From NCBI GenBank assembly GCA_017515325.1, contig JAFWGA010000060.1, forward strand, positions 1 through 43,255: a stretch of 43,255 nt of DNA. Reading direction: 5' to 3'. This document shows positions 1 through 6,201 of the stretch, in pieces. The notes below the pieces were generated by a model that was given only the letters and a program-made list of their open reading frames with translations, made no database searches and was not told the DNA's origin. The stretch's first letter is position 1. Every line of letters begins with the position of its first letter. Source of the DNA: Blautia sp. Its GTDB lineage: Bacteria > Bacillota > Clostridia > Lachnospirales > Lachnospiraceae. The translations under genes were made by a program, and so were the position numbers.

Positions 1-351
1 TCCATGCACAAATTCTTTGAATGCCATCGCAATCACGTCGGCATCCCTGCCCTTGAAGAAAACAACATACTTTGGCGGATCCACGGTCTTGTCTTTTTTC
101 ACGGCAAAATCAACATTGTACTTCTTCGCAACACGCTCAAAAGATTTGATGTTATTCTCCGTTATTTCCATGGTATTCGCACCCTGATCCTTGCCCATGA
201 GCTTCTTTACGGAAATCTTTCCATGCCAGTTAGCCTGTTTGTTCTTAAGGTGATTCAAATAGGCAATCATGGCTTTCTTAAGCACATCGGCAGTCAGTTT
301 GGAGGTTCTGATCACAAGGGCAATAGATTTTTGTGTTACTTCTTCCTGCAT
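1..351 (-). CDS. pcfB: PcfB-type (DUF3801) conjugation protein, 3' end cut by window edge
   Basis: The reading frame is open from an ATG at 351 to base 1, giving 117 visible codons. The protein begins MQEEVTQKSIALVIRTSKL and continues with a basic stretch around NHLKNKQANWHGKISVKKL and a late VVFFKGRDADVIAMAFKEF block. This matches my recollection of the PcfB/DUF3801 family, small cytosolic proteins of Gram-positive conjugative elements that work with the VirD4/TraG-like coupling protein. Family members are usually about 150 residues, so the last 30 or so lie outside the window. A strong CAGGAGGA ribosome site (357-364) precedes two tandem ATGs (354 and 351); the second has the better spacing. 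It is the last visible gene of the ICE module, downstream of hairpin A. A coupling-protein gene would be expected just outside the window. Confidence 0.8.
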   Translation of the reverse strand, partial: MQEEVTQKSIALVIRTSKLTADVLKKAMIAYLNHLKNKQANWHGKISVKKLMGKDQGANTMEITENNIKSFERVAKKYNVDFAVKKDKTVDPPKYVVFFKGRDADVIAMAFKEFVHG

Positions 352-372
352 CATTATCCTCCTGTCTTTCGT

Positions 373-480
373 TTATCTTCCGGTAATGTTCACAGCCAGG
401 GAGGCACCAGCAGCCTCCGCAGATATATTTTTCTCATATAGTTCCTTTCCTCCGGTCTCCTGCCGGATAATAATCTCCAT
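373..480 (-). CDS. possible 35-residue ORF between a terminator and pcfB
   Basis: A short frame (MEIIIRQETGGKELYEKNIS... ending AVNITGR) starts just after the T-run of hairpin A and stops 21 bases before the pcfB start. It has no convincing ribosome site, because the bases before its ATG belong to the terminator. I recognise no family. It could be noise or a translated leader of pcfB. It is listed because nothing else fills the 354-490 gap. Confidence 0.2.
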   Translation of the reverse strand: MEIIIRQETGGKELYEKNISAEAAGASLAVNITGR

Positions 481-485
481 AACGC

Positions 486-542
486 AAAAAGGAGCAGCCT
501 TTACGTCTCCGAAGAGATATAAAAACTGCTCCTATCGCTGTA
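486..542 (-). terminator. hairpin A: intra-operon intrinsic terminator fused to repeated motif copy A
   Basis: Read on the minus strand, the motif TACAGCGATAGGAGCAG (542-526) runs straight into a stem with arms GGAGCAG (532-526) and CTGCTCC (497-491). An inner stem of TCTC/GAGA closes the loop, and TTTTTGCG follows at 490-483. This has the form of a Rho-independent terminator. It lies 19 bases after the stop of the unknown gene at 561-1241 and ahead of pcfB in the same direction, so it would reduce or gate transcription into the conjugation genes. Confidence 0.75.
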
Positions 543-560
543 TCTACTGTTTTGTTGTTC

Positions 561-1241
561 CTACCGTAGTAAATATATCGTATACAGATTTGCAAATACC
601 ATGCCGTTTTCAATCTTAAGATCATCCAGTAAAAGGCACTGAAAAAGAACTGCTCTGATTACATCATCATTCAGCCTGAAAAGCTCACTGTATTTTCCAT
701 AATCCGCCTGCTGTGTGCCTTCATCAGTGGCATGTGGTGTAACTTCATCCCATTCCATATTCTTTCTGTACTCAAGGCAATCCGCATAAAGAGAACGAAT
801 CTGATATTTTCCAAAATAGAAAGAATAGGCTTCTTTCCCATCATAGGTTTTCTTACATTTCTCCAGTTCATCATCTGCTATGGAAAAAGCGCATACATCA
901 GTCTCTATCACGGTTTTTCCATTATAATCCGGCTTAAGCTTTCCGCCGTACCAGTTGATGTGCTGATAAATTTCTTCACGCCCGGTAATGAGCGCAGCTC
1001 TGTGAAAGTCTGTCTTGCCAAGGAATACATCCATATAGACATTGTTGGCAGACAGGGTATCGTTCCAGATGAGCTTTTTATGCTCTCTCACCCGGAGAAG
1101 ATACTGAAGGATATTGATGAGACGCTCTCTGCTATCTATATCCCTGAAGCCCTCTACCGGAACCATAACACTGTCGAGCTTTAACGGCGTCGATCCCTTC
1201 TGAATTTCTTTTTCTACTAGCGATTCTATACTCTTTGCCAT
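561..1241 (-). CDS. ICE protein of unknown function (tentatively DUF6710-like)
   Basis: A 226-residue soluble protein without signal peptide or membrane segments. GGGAGG lies five bases before its ATG (1241). Residues about 39-90 (RERLINILQYLL, then WNDTLSANNVYMDVFLG, then FHRAALITG) resemble from memory the core of DUF6710-type proteins of mobile elements, where a related W...D..NH..V..LP.....H..AAGI pattern occurs. I hold this only as a weak likeness. The middle is rich in aromatic and acidic residues and the C-terminus is short and hydrophobic (VFANLYTIYLLR). The gene is isolated between two intrinsic terminators, one just upstream of its ribosome site and one just after its stop, so its expression is probably gated separately from the rep/par genes. 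Its role in the ICE is unknown. Confidence 0.75.
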   Translation of the reverse strand: MAKSIESLVEKEIQKGSTPLKLDSVMVPVEGFRDIDSRERLINILQYLLRVREHKKLIWNDTLSANNVYMDVFLGKTDFHRAALITGREEIYQHINWYGGKLKPDYNGKTVIETDVCAFSIADDELEKCKKTYDGKEAYSFYFGKYQIRSLYADCLEYRKNMEWDEVTPHATDEGTQQADYGKYSELFRLNDDVIRAVLFQCLLLDDLKIENGMVFANLYTIYLLR

Positions 1242-1262
1242 TCCATCCTCCCTTTTTCAAAT

Positions 1263-1309
1263 AAAAAAGGCAGCTACAAGATCTCTCTCATAACTGCCCT
1301 ATCGCTGTA
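1263..1309 (-). terminator. hairpin B: intra-operon intrinsic terminator fused to motif copy B
   Basis: On the minus strand, TACAGCGATAGGGCAG (1309-1294) leads into a stem with arms GGCAGTTA and TAGCTGCC (one G-T wobble), followed by TTTTTTA (1268-1262). The stop codon of the zinc-ribbon gene (1290-1288) lies inside the loop, so terminating ribosomes would cover the hairpin. Only 22 bases separate the T-run from the next start codon, so the terminator must be read through to reach the downstream ICE genes. Confidence 0.75.
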
Positions 1310-2526
1310 TATTTATCAAATAGATGTGGTCGGTCTGCTTTTACATCAATGCTTATTTCTATCCTCAGTATATGAAGCGCCAGTTCTATGGCATCCCCAA
1401 GTGCTTCATCTGAATCGTTGAGCCTTGTGATGCATACGCAGTCCTCAAACTCCTTATCTCTTTGCCTTAGAATACGGATCAGTTTTATTCTTGCGTTTTT
1501 GCATAGCTGCGTCTTCGCAAACTCCCATCTGTATCCGTCTTTTGTATTATAAAACGGTTTTGAGAATTCAATAACCGCATTCTTTTCCTTTATGTAATTT
1601 GCAAGAGGAATGCCAATCAGCTCTTCCTCATCTATGATAACCTCATATCCTGCCTGCTTTAAGTAATGCATCAAAAGGATATCGGGGAACTCCTTATCAA
1701 ATTCTTTTCTGCATATATGGCAAGGCTCCTTATCAATGGCTCTGTCAGCTATTTTAGCCCGCCATCTGTGACCTCGACTACATCTCCACCAGACTATCCT
1801 CAAAGAATTCCGATGCACCTGTTCCGGGGAAATCATCGTATTACGATCATAGTCCCATTCAGATATCAGTTCGGGATCCGTGGTAGCAAGGTCATTCACA
1901 CCGGCTACAACAACTCTGTCAGAGCATACCGGACAGGATGAACCCTTTACTCTGCTGTCTATGACTGCCCGCCATTCATAACCGCATACACGGCACTTCC
2001 ACCAGACATTTTCCCTGGACTTCGGAAATACTTCATCAGCCCTCTTTGGAGCATTTTTCTCTGACCACTCCTTGGCAAGTTCAGGATAATTACTGGCAAG
2101 ATCATTGAAGCCCTTATAAAGCATGTGTCCTTCACAATACGGACACTGGCTCCCATAGTACCTGTCAGCTATCTTTGCTATCCACTCATGCCCTTGGATG
2201 CATCTCCACCATACGGATTTGTTGGTGCAGGATAAAACCATATCCGGCATAAGCGGATGATTTTTATCTGACCACTCGGATACAAGCTCAGGCTTCATCG
2301 TAGCAAGGTCATTAAAGCCTTTTAAGAGCTGATTGCTGTTGCAATACGGACAATCTGAACCATTAACTCTGTTCTTCACTATTGCCTGCCATTCATGTCC
2401 GCAGGAGCCTCTCCACCACACACGCTTATGTGATCCAATCGTAACATCAGATGGCATAAGGGGAAGATTTCTGTTACTCCATTGTGCGGCAAGCTCCGGA
2501 CATTTCTCAGACACCGTTTCCTTCAT
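1288..2526 (-). CDS. zinc-ribbon repeat protein with degenerate Vsr/DUF559-like C-terminal domain
   Basis: A 412-residue cytosolic protein. Residues 1 to about 275 hold four tandem repeats of roughly 65 residues with the pattern L...PEL..EWS.KN.....V......VWWRC..GHEW.A.I..R..GS.CP.C. This is the treble-clef zinc-ribbon family DUF4379 (PF14311), often linked to nucleic-acid-binding proteins of mobile elements. The fourth unit ends in CHIC. Residues about 278-385 form another domain: KEFPDILLMHYLKQAGYEVIIDEE, then NAVIEFSKPF, then TQLCKNARIKLIRIL. This order resembles Vsr/DUF559-type endonuclease folds (D-x-h then hhhE, then the K...C...IKLIRI strand), but the usual leading Asp reads Asn (LANY). 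A binding-only or altered nuclease is therefore likely (inference). The gene starts three bases after the stop of the small membrane protein gene. Confidence 0.7.
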   Translation of the reverse strand: MKETVSEKCPELAAQWSNRNLPLMPSDVTIGSHKRVWWRGSCGHEWQAIVKNRVNGSDCPYCNSNQLLKGFNDLATMKPELVSEWSDKNHPLMPDMVLSCTNKSVWWRCIQGHEWIAKIADRYYGSQCPYCEGHMLYKGFNDLASNYPELAKEWSEKNAPKRADEVFPKSRENVWWKCRVCGYEWRAVIDSRVKGSSCPVCSDRVVVAGVNDLATTDPELISEWDYDRNTMISPEQVHRNSLRIVWWRCSRGHRWRAKIADRAIDKEPCHICRKEFDKEFPDILLMHYLKQAGYEVIIDEEELIGIPLANYIKEKNAVIEFSKPFYNTKDGYRWEFAKTQLCKNARIKLIRILRQRDKEFEDCVCITRLNDSDEALGDAIELALHILRIEISIDVKADRPHLFDKYTAIGQL

Positions 2527-2529
2527 GCA

Positions 2530-2850
2530 TCACAACCTCCCCGTTATGACCTGTACGGTCGTTGCTACCGCTTTTATCGCAGCCACAATAGCCATAAAAC
2601 CGCCTATGATTCCTCCAACGATACAATCCAGGGCTATCACACCAAGAGAGCCTGCAATGCCGTAATTCCTCGGTATCAGCCACAACCACATCCGTCTGAT
2701 GCCGAATGGAAATCCTACGAGGATCCAGAACAAAAAGAAATCAAATCCTTCAGGTTTATTGCAGACCGGATAGCAGAACAGCACCATAAAGCTGATTGCC
2801 AGTACCGGCAATATAACTTTAAATATCATCGCTGATAATCTCTCACTCAT
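2530..2850 (-). CDS. small polytopic membrane protein of ICE (DUF6050-like)
   Basis: A 106-residue protein with three or four hydrophobic segments: about 8-28 (IFKVILPVLAISFMVLFC), 36-58 (FFLFWILVGFPFGIRRMWLW) and 66-100 (two short helices rich in Gly, Ala, Ile). There is no signal peptide. From memory it fits the DUF6050 family, found between the replication initiator and conjugation genes of Lachnospiraceae ICEs. Its start overlaps the end of the initiator gene by eight bases, which implies translational coupling. Function unknown; a membrane-associated accessory of transfer or exclusion is a guess from position only. Confidence 0.65.
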   Translation of the reverse strand: MSERLSAMIFKVILPVLAISFMVLFCYPVCNKPEGFDFFLFWILVGFPFGIRRMWLWLIPRNYGIAGSLGVIALDCIVGGIIGGFMAIVAAIKAVATTVQVITGRL

Positions 2851-3958
2851 TGGCTGCCCTCCTCATGTTTTCTTCGTCACTTGATAATTGACCGATTTGC
2901 CTTTCTTCAAGCTCCTGTATCTGTGCGTTTCTCTCAGCCTCCCTTTGACGAGCCATCTTCTGAGACATCTCGTACCATTCCTCTGTGTGCATATCGTGAT
3001 GGACAAGCTGTGTGAAGTAATTATCCATCGTTGTCGGCGCATTAAAGAGTGATGCAATCATATACTTCCGCATATTGTGTATCTTGCCGAGATTCTCGGC
3101 TATCATCCCCATAACATACTCAACATGGCTTGCTGTCAGTGATAAGATTCTTTTACGAACAAGCCATTGGGGATACTCTGTTCCTCCAATATTCAGCGAC
3201 TCTCTTTTTCCGGCTATGAGATCAACCATAACTTCAAACAGTTCGTCAAATCGGCTGTTATATTCTGCTCTGTACCTTGCAGACATTTCGTCGTAATAGA
3301 TATTCTCCTTGATCTGTGCAATATCTTCACGTATCACATCCTCATCCCATCCTGAGTTATCCACAGGCGAAGCCGCTTCTGTAGTATTACCAGTAACCTG
3401 GATAAGATTATGATTAGGCTCAATAATATTTTTTAAATAATTATTAGGATCTATTGGTGCGGAATTTCCCACTTCAAGAACAAGGAAATCCCCATCTCTA
3501 GAGATTGGTTTTTCATCATTCAAGACTTCGGTTTTTCCTGTTTCAGAAAAAAGTTTTCCACAATCATCCGTTTCTTCAGAGTACGATTTTTCCGACTTCT
3601 TGCTGACAAAATTCTTCACATAAATGATATCCGGTTTGCCCTGCCCTCTACGTTTTTTCTCGATAAGTCCAAATTCTATGAGATTTTTCAGAGTTGACCT
3701 TGCTTTATCAGCACTGCAATCATGAAGCAGTTTCTGTATGGATTCCAGTGATCTTATGACATAGGTTTTTCCTGCCTCATCAACCCATCCGTTCTGCTTT
3801 GAAAATGCAACCTGCTCATGTAGAAAACCATACAGGATGCATTCTGCTAGACCTAAATCCAAGTAATCAGGATCCTCGAAAAACACTTTCGGTATCTTCA
3901 AGAATCGGAATTGTTCACTTTCTGCACCAGAATAGTAATCGTAATCGAACTTTGGCAT
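2843..3958 (-). CDS. replication initiator protein, RepA_N type with DUF6017-like C-terminus
   Basis: A 371-residue DNA-binding protein. The start at 3958 is chosen because GGAGGTG sits six bases before it and it follows the parB stop by one base; an upstream in-frame ATG (3994) lies inside parB. Residues about 15-115 (FRFLKIPKVFFED..YLDLGLAECILYGFLHEQ, ending LIEFGLIEKKRRGQGKPDIIYV) form the winged-helix RepA_N domain of Firmicutes plasmid and ICE initiators. A low-complexity linker of about 100 residues follows. The C-terminal part (about 215-330, including YPQWLVRKRILSLTASHVEYVMGMI and YMIASLFNAPTTMDNYF) matches what I know as DUF6017. It would allow autonomous rolling or theta replication of the excised element, and sits with parAB as a maintenance module. 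Confidence 0.85.
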   Translation of the reverse strand: MPKFDYDYYSGAESEQFRFLKIPKVFFEDPDYLDLGLAECILYGFLHEQVAFSKQNGWVDEAGKTYVIRSLESIQKLLHDCSADKARSTLKNLIEFGLIEKKRRGQGKPDIIYVKNFVSKKSEKSYSEETDDCGKLFSETGKTEVLNDEKPISRDGDFLVLEVGNSAPIDPNNYLKNIIEPNHNLIQVTGNTTEAASPVDNSGWDEDVIREDIAQIKENIYYDEMSARYRAEYNSRFDELFEVMVDLIAGKRESLNIGGTEYPQWLVRKRILSLTASHVEYVMGMIAENLGKIHNMRKYMIASLFNAPTTMDNYFTQLVHHDMHTEEWYEMSQKMARQREAERNAQIQELEERQIGQLSSDEENMRRAANE

Positions 3959-3959
3959 T

Positions 3960-4880
3960 TTACACACCTCCATGCGTCTTACGGTAATCTGCAAGGAGTC
4001 TTACGATCAGACTCTCAATTTCTGCATCGCTTGCCTCTGCGGGGAAATACTGCATAATCACTTCATGCTTAATGACAACATTTCTTTCCTTAATACTGGC
4101 TACCGCCAACAGAGCGTGGAGTGCTTCCTTTGTGCAGCGTTTTTCCTGTGAGAGCTTCTTTATCTGCTGTGCCTGCGAAAGAGACGGAACAACATTATCC
4201 TCTTCCATGACTTCCATAAGAAGAAACTGCTCACTCGGAGTGATATATGATAACTCAACTGCCGGGTTGAACTTTATCTTCTTGTTATCAACCATTTCCA
4301 ACAGCTGCGGCAGAAGCTCTGTGAGACGGATATACCGCTGAATAGTTCTTGCACTATCACTGTTACCATCGCTGAGTTGATTCACGCTCCATAAATTCTC
4401 GCCAACTTGGCGAGAATTATTTGATTCAGGTCTTCCCGCTTTATTCTGTCTTTTGATTGCATCAAGCTTCATCTTGTAAGCAAACGCCTTCTCACTCGGC
4501 AGAATCTCTTCCCTCTGGAGATTAGCGTCCACCATCGCAATCACAGCTTCATCATCGGTCAGATCCCTTATGATAACAGGAACCGTCTCCAGTCCGACTA
4601 TCTCAGCCGCATGTTTACGCCTGTGACCGGATATCACTTCATAGCCGCCTTCAGGTCTATTACGAACCATGATCGGTACGAGGATACCGTTCTCACGGAC
4701 GCTTTCAACTGTCTGAGCCATCTTTTCATCATCCAAGACCTTAAACGGATGATTCTGAAATGGGAAAAGCTCTCTGATTGGAACCTCAAGCACCTGTCCG
4801 GTCTGCTCCTGATCAATACCAAAAAGAGAATCCAGTCCTTTTAGCTGTACCCTGTCCGGAAGTGGTTTCTTAGCAGCCAT
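3960..4880 (-). CDS. parB: ParB/Spo0J-type partition protein of ICE
   Basis: A 306-residue protein. Residues about 30-115 carry the ParB N-terminal domain with ENGILVPIMVR (63-73) and the CTP-binding SGHRRKHAAE box (84-92). A short linker with SRQVGEN follows, then a helix-turn-helix region about 155-235 (SARTIQRYIRLTELLPQLLEMV). It would bind a centromere-like site and partner with the ParA encoded directly upstream; the two genes overlap by 11 bases. The linker-coding DNA contains a near-perfect 25-bp palindrome (4394-4418), listed separately, which may be the binding site. The length is typical for element-borne ParB proteins. Confidence 0.88.
   Translation of the reverse strand: MAAKKPLPDRVQLKGLDSLFGIDQEQTGQVLEVPIRELFPFQNHPFKVLDDEKMAQTVESVRENGILVPIMVRNRPEGGYEVISGHRRKHAAEIVGLETVPVIIRDLTDDEAVIAMVDANLQREEILPSEKAFAYKMKLDAIKRQNKAGRPESNNSRQVGENLWSVNQLSDGNSDSARTIQRYIRLTELLPQLLEMVDNKKIKFNPAVELSYITPSEQFLLMEVMEEDNVVPSLSQAQQIKKLSQEKRCTKEALHALLAVASIKERNVVIKHEVIMQYFPAEASDAEIESLIVRLLADYRKTHGGV
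4394..4418. promoter_or_regulatory. 25-bp palindrome inside parB, candidate parS/operator
   Basis: The arms are AATTCTCGCCAA (4394-4405) and TTGGCGAGAATT (4407-4418) around a single central C at 4406, so all 12 pairs match. In the parB frame it encodes N-S-R-Q-V-G-E-N, in the linker between the ParB N-terminal domain and the helix-turn-helix. Centromere sites of ParB systems are palindromes of similar size and are often located in or beside parAB. The assignment as parS is inference. Confidence 0.55.
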
Positions 4881-5655
4881 ACGCCAGCACCTCCTTTGTC
4901 AGTTCTTCAAACGCCCTTGCAACCTTGCACTTAGGATCATGCTTATATATGCTGTGTCCGTATGCAGTACACTCCTTTGCCCTTACGGACTCCGGTATCA
5001 TCACATCAAATACCTTTATCTGACTGCCATAGGCTTCACGGAGCTTTTCTATGATATCTTTCTCATGGTTGGTACGGGTATTTACCTTATTGATAACGAT
5101 GCCCTCAACCTCCAACTTACGATTGAGTTTTCTCTTTGTAGAGCCTATTGAAGCAAGTAGCTGTTGAAGACCTGCCATTGAAAGATACGATACCTCCACC
5201 GGAATGATCACAGAATCCGCAGTTGTCAGCACGTTGATTGTCACAAGATTAAGGCTGGGAGAACAGTCGATTAGGATATAATCGTATTCGTCCCTGACGC
5301 TTGATACAAAAGCATCCAGCAGATGCTCTCTGCTGAGAGCGTTCATTATCATGTAGTCCATACCGGCAAGCTTTATATTGCACGGCATGAGATCCACGCC
5401 TTCATCGTTATGTAGAATATACTCCGCAGGATCTATCGGATCCTCATTTATCTCACGCTCTATGAAAGAAGCAAGAGTGTTCTCCAGTTCATCCGCATTA
5501 TCTATACCGAGACTGGATGTTAAATTTCCCTGGGGATCAGCATCAATGACCAATACCTTTTTGTCATTCATGGCAAGACCAACGCTCAAATTGCTTGCCA
5601 ACGCTGTCTTCCCGACACCCCCTTTTTGATTAGCTACTGCGATTACTTTAGCCAT
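4870..5655 (-). CDS. parA: ParA-family partition ATPase of ICE
   Basis: A 261-residue cytosolic ATPase. It carries the deviant Walker A box KGGVGKT (11-17), the A' box VLVIDADPQGNLTSSLG (about 34-50) and the Walker B region YDYILIDCSPSL (about 126-137), as in ParA/Soj/MinD proteins. There is no N-terminal DNA-binding extension, so it is the short (type Ib/Soj-like) form. With ParB it would keep the excised, replicating ICE from being lost. The gene follows the DUF3970-like gene by 22 bases and overlaps parB at its end. Confidence 0.9.
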   Translation of the reverse strand: MAKVIAVANQKGGVGKTALASNLSVGLAMNDKKVLVIDADPQGNLTSSLGIDNADELENTLASFIEREINEDPIDPAEYILHNDEGVDLMPCNIKLAGMDYMIMNALSREHLLDAFVSSVRDEYDYILIDCSPSLNLVTINVLTTADSVIIPVEVSYLSMAGLQQLLASIGSTKRKLNRKLEVEGIVINKVNTRTNHEKDIIEKLREAYGSQIKVFDVMIPESVRAKECTAYGHSIYKHDPKCKVARAFEELTKEVLAYGC

Positions 5656-5677
5656 AACCGTTCCTCCTGTTCTTTTT

Positions 5678-5875
5678 TTATCTGTTGCCCTGCCTTTTGC
5701 GGGCTTCTATTTTTGTTCTTTTGTCCACATCCGAAAACACTCGGAAGATCTTGTTGGTTCCCTTATTCTTTAAGGGCTTGGATTGGCTTGTGACCTGGTA
5801 CACCTTGTCTTTTTCCATGTGTTCCAGATAATCTTTCAGCTCGTAGGTCGGTCCCGAAACTCTTACTTTTAACAT
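5678..5875 (-). CDS. small DUF3970-like protein, first clear gene of the ICE module
   Basis: A 65-residue basic protein starting MLKVRVSGPTYELKDYLEHM. It has a conserved-looking V-R-V-S-G-P opening, a central VTSQSKPLKNK and an FRVFSDVD strand, which matches the small DUF3970 family known from Gram-positive mobile elements as I remember it. Function unknown. A GGAGG lies 11 bases before its ATG. An upstream short frame (5763-5978) overlaps its first 113 bases in another phase. Stop to parA start is 22 bases, so it is co-transcribed with parAB. Confidence 0.7.
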   Translation of the reverse strand: MLKVRVSGPTYELKDYLEHMEKDKVYQVTSQSKPLKNKGTNKIFRVFSDVDKRTKIEARKRQGNR

Positions 5876-5978
5876 ACTCGTTCATTCCTCCTCTAATTGG
5901 GTATAGTCTCTGTCTTAGTTCGGGAACGGTTATCATCATAATCGCTCTGCCTGCACCTATCGCTGTACTTATTTTCAT
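5763..5978 (-). CDS. possible leader ORF containing motif copy C (only its first ~34 codons look plausible)
   Basis: An ATG at 5978 has the strongest ribosome site of the module (AAGGAGG, seven bases upstream). It opens MKISTAIGAGRAIMMITVPE. The first codons encode the repeated motif TACAGCGATAGGTGCAG (5967-5951). The second half is simply the out-of-phase reading of the DUF3970-like gene and looks non-native. This may be a translated leader that couples translation to the next gene. It lies directly downstream of hairpin C. Confidence 0.35.
   Translation of the reverse strand: MKISTAIGAGRAIMMITVPELRQRLYPIRGGMNEYVKSKSFGTDLRAERLSGTHGKRQGVPGHKPIQALKE
5951..5967 (-). repeat. repeated ICE motif TACAGCGATAGG(N)GCAG, copy C
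   Basis: Reads TACAGCGATAGGTGCAG on the minus strand. The 12-base core is identical to copies A (526-542) and B (1294-1309), followed by GCAG with zero or one intervening base. Unlike A and B, I see no terminator stem built on this copy. It lies near the start of the module rather than between genes. Confidence 0.7.
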
Positions 5979-6013
5979 GGCATCTCCTCCTTGTAAATGT
6001 ATTTTTGACCATA

Positions 6014-6059
6014 ACAAAAAGGACACTCTCAAAAGATTTCTCTTTTAGAAAGTGTCCTT
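6014..6059 (-). terminator. hairpin C: strong intrinsic terminator between lysS/att and the ICE genes
   Basis: Minus-strand arms AAGGACACT (6059-6051) and AGTGTCCTT (6027-6019) enclose a second stem, AAAAGA-GAAA-TCTTTT, and are followed by TTTTTGTTATGG. It is the most stable-looking terminator in the ICE part. It would stop read-through from lysS into the element, or act as a leader attenuator if the ICE promoter lies upstream of it in 6060-6150. Confidence 0.8.
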
Positions 6060-6201
6060 AATTTTGCAAAATATTTGATTGACTACCCAAGGAGTAAATG
6101 CATTATCATGTACTGTTCTGCATCTACAATTGGAACTATTGTGGCACTTTTGTGGTACCTAAGTTCCTTTTACCACTTGAAACCCTTGATTTTACTGGGG
6201 T
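6060..6201. other. ICE-chromosome junction with integrase arm-like repeats (probable att region)
   Basis: No gene fits here. The stretch lies directly after the lysS stop and before the first ICE hairpin. It contains inverted pairs GGAACT (6132-6137)/AGTTCC (6162-6167) and GTGGTA (6152-6157)/TACCAC (6171-6176), plus the close repeats GTGGCAC and GTGGTAC. This is the style of arm-type binding sites of tyrosine recombinases. A perfect 12-bp palindrome ATTTTGCAAAAT (6061-6072) lies beside hairpin C and may be an operator. The crossover itself is probably within the last codons of lysS. The second att copy is not in the window, so the core cannot be fixed. Confidence 0.55.

Noticed and set aside
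434-625. 63-codon minus-strand frame overlapping the end of the 561-1241 gene
   Set aside because: It runs through a terminator hairpin and its T-run and has no ribosome site; the overlap with the upstream gene is out of phase.
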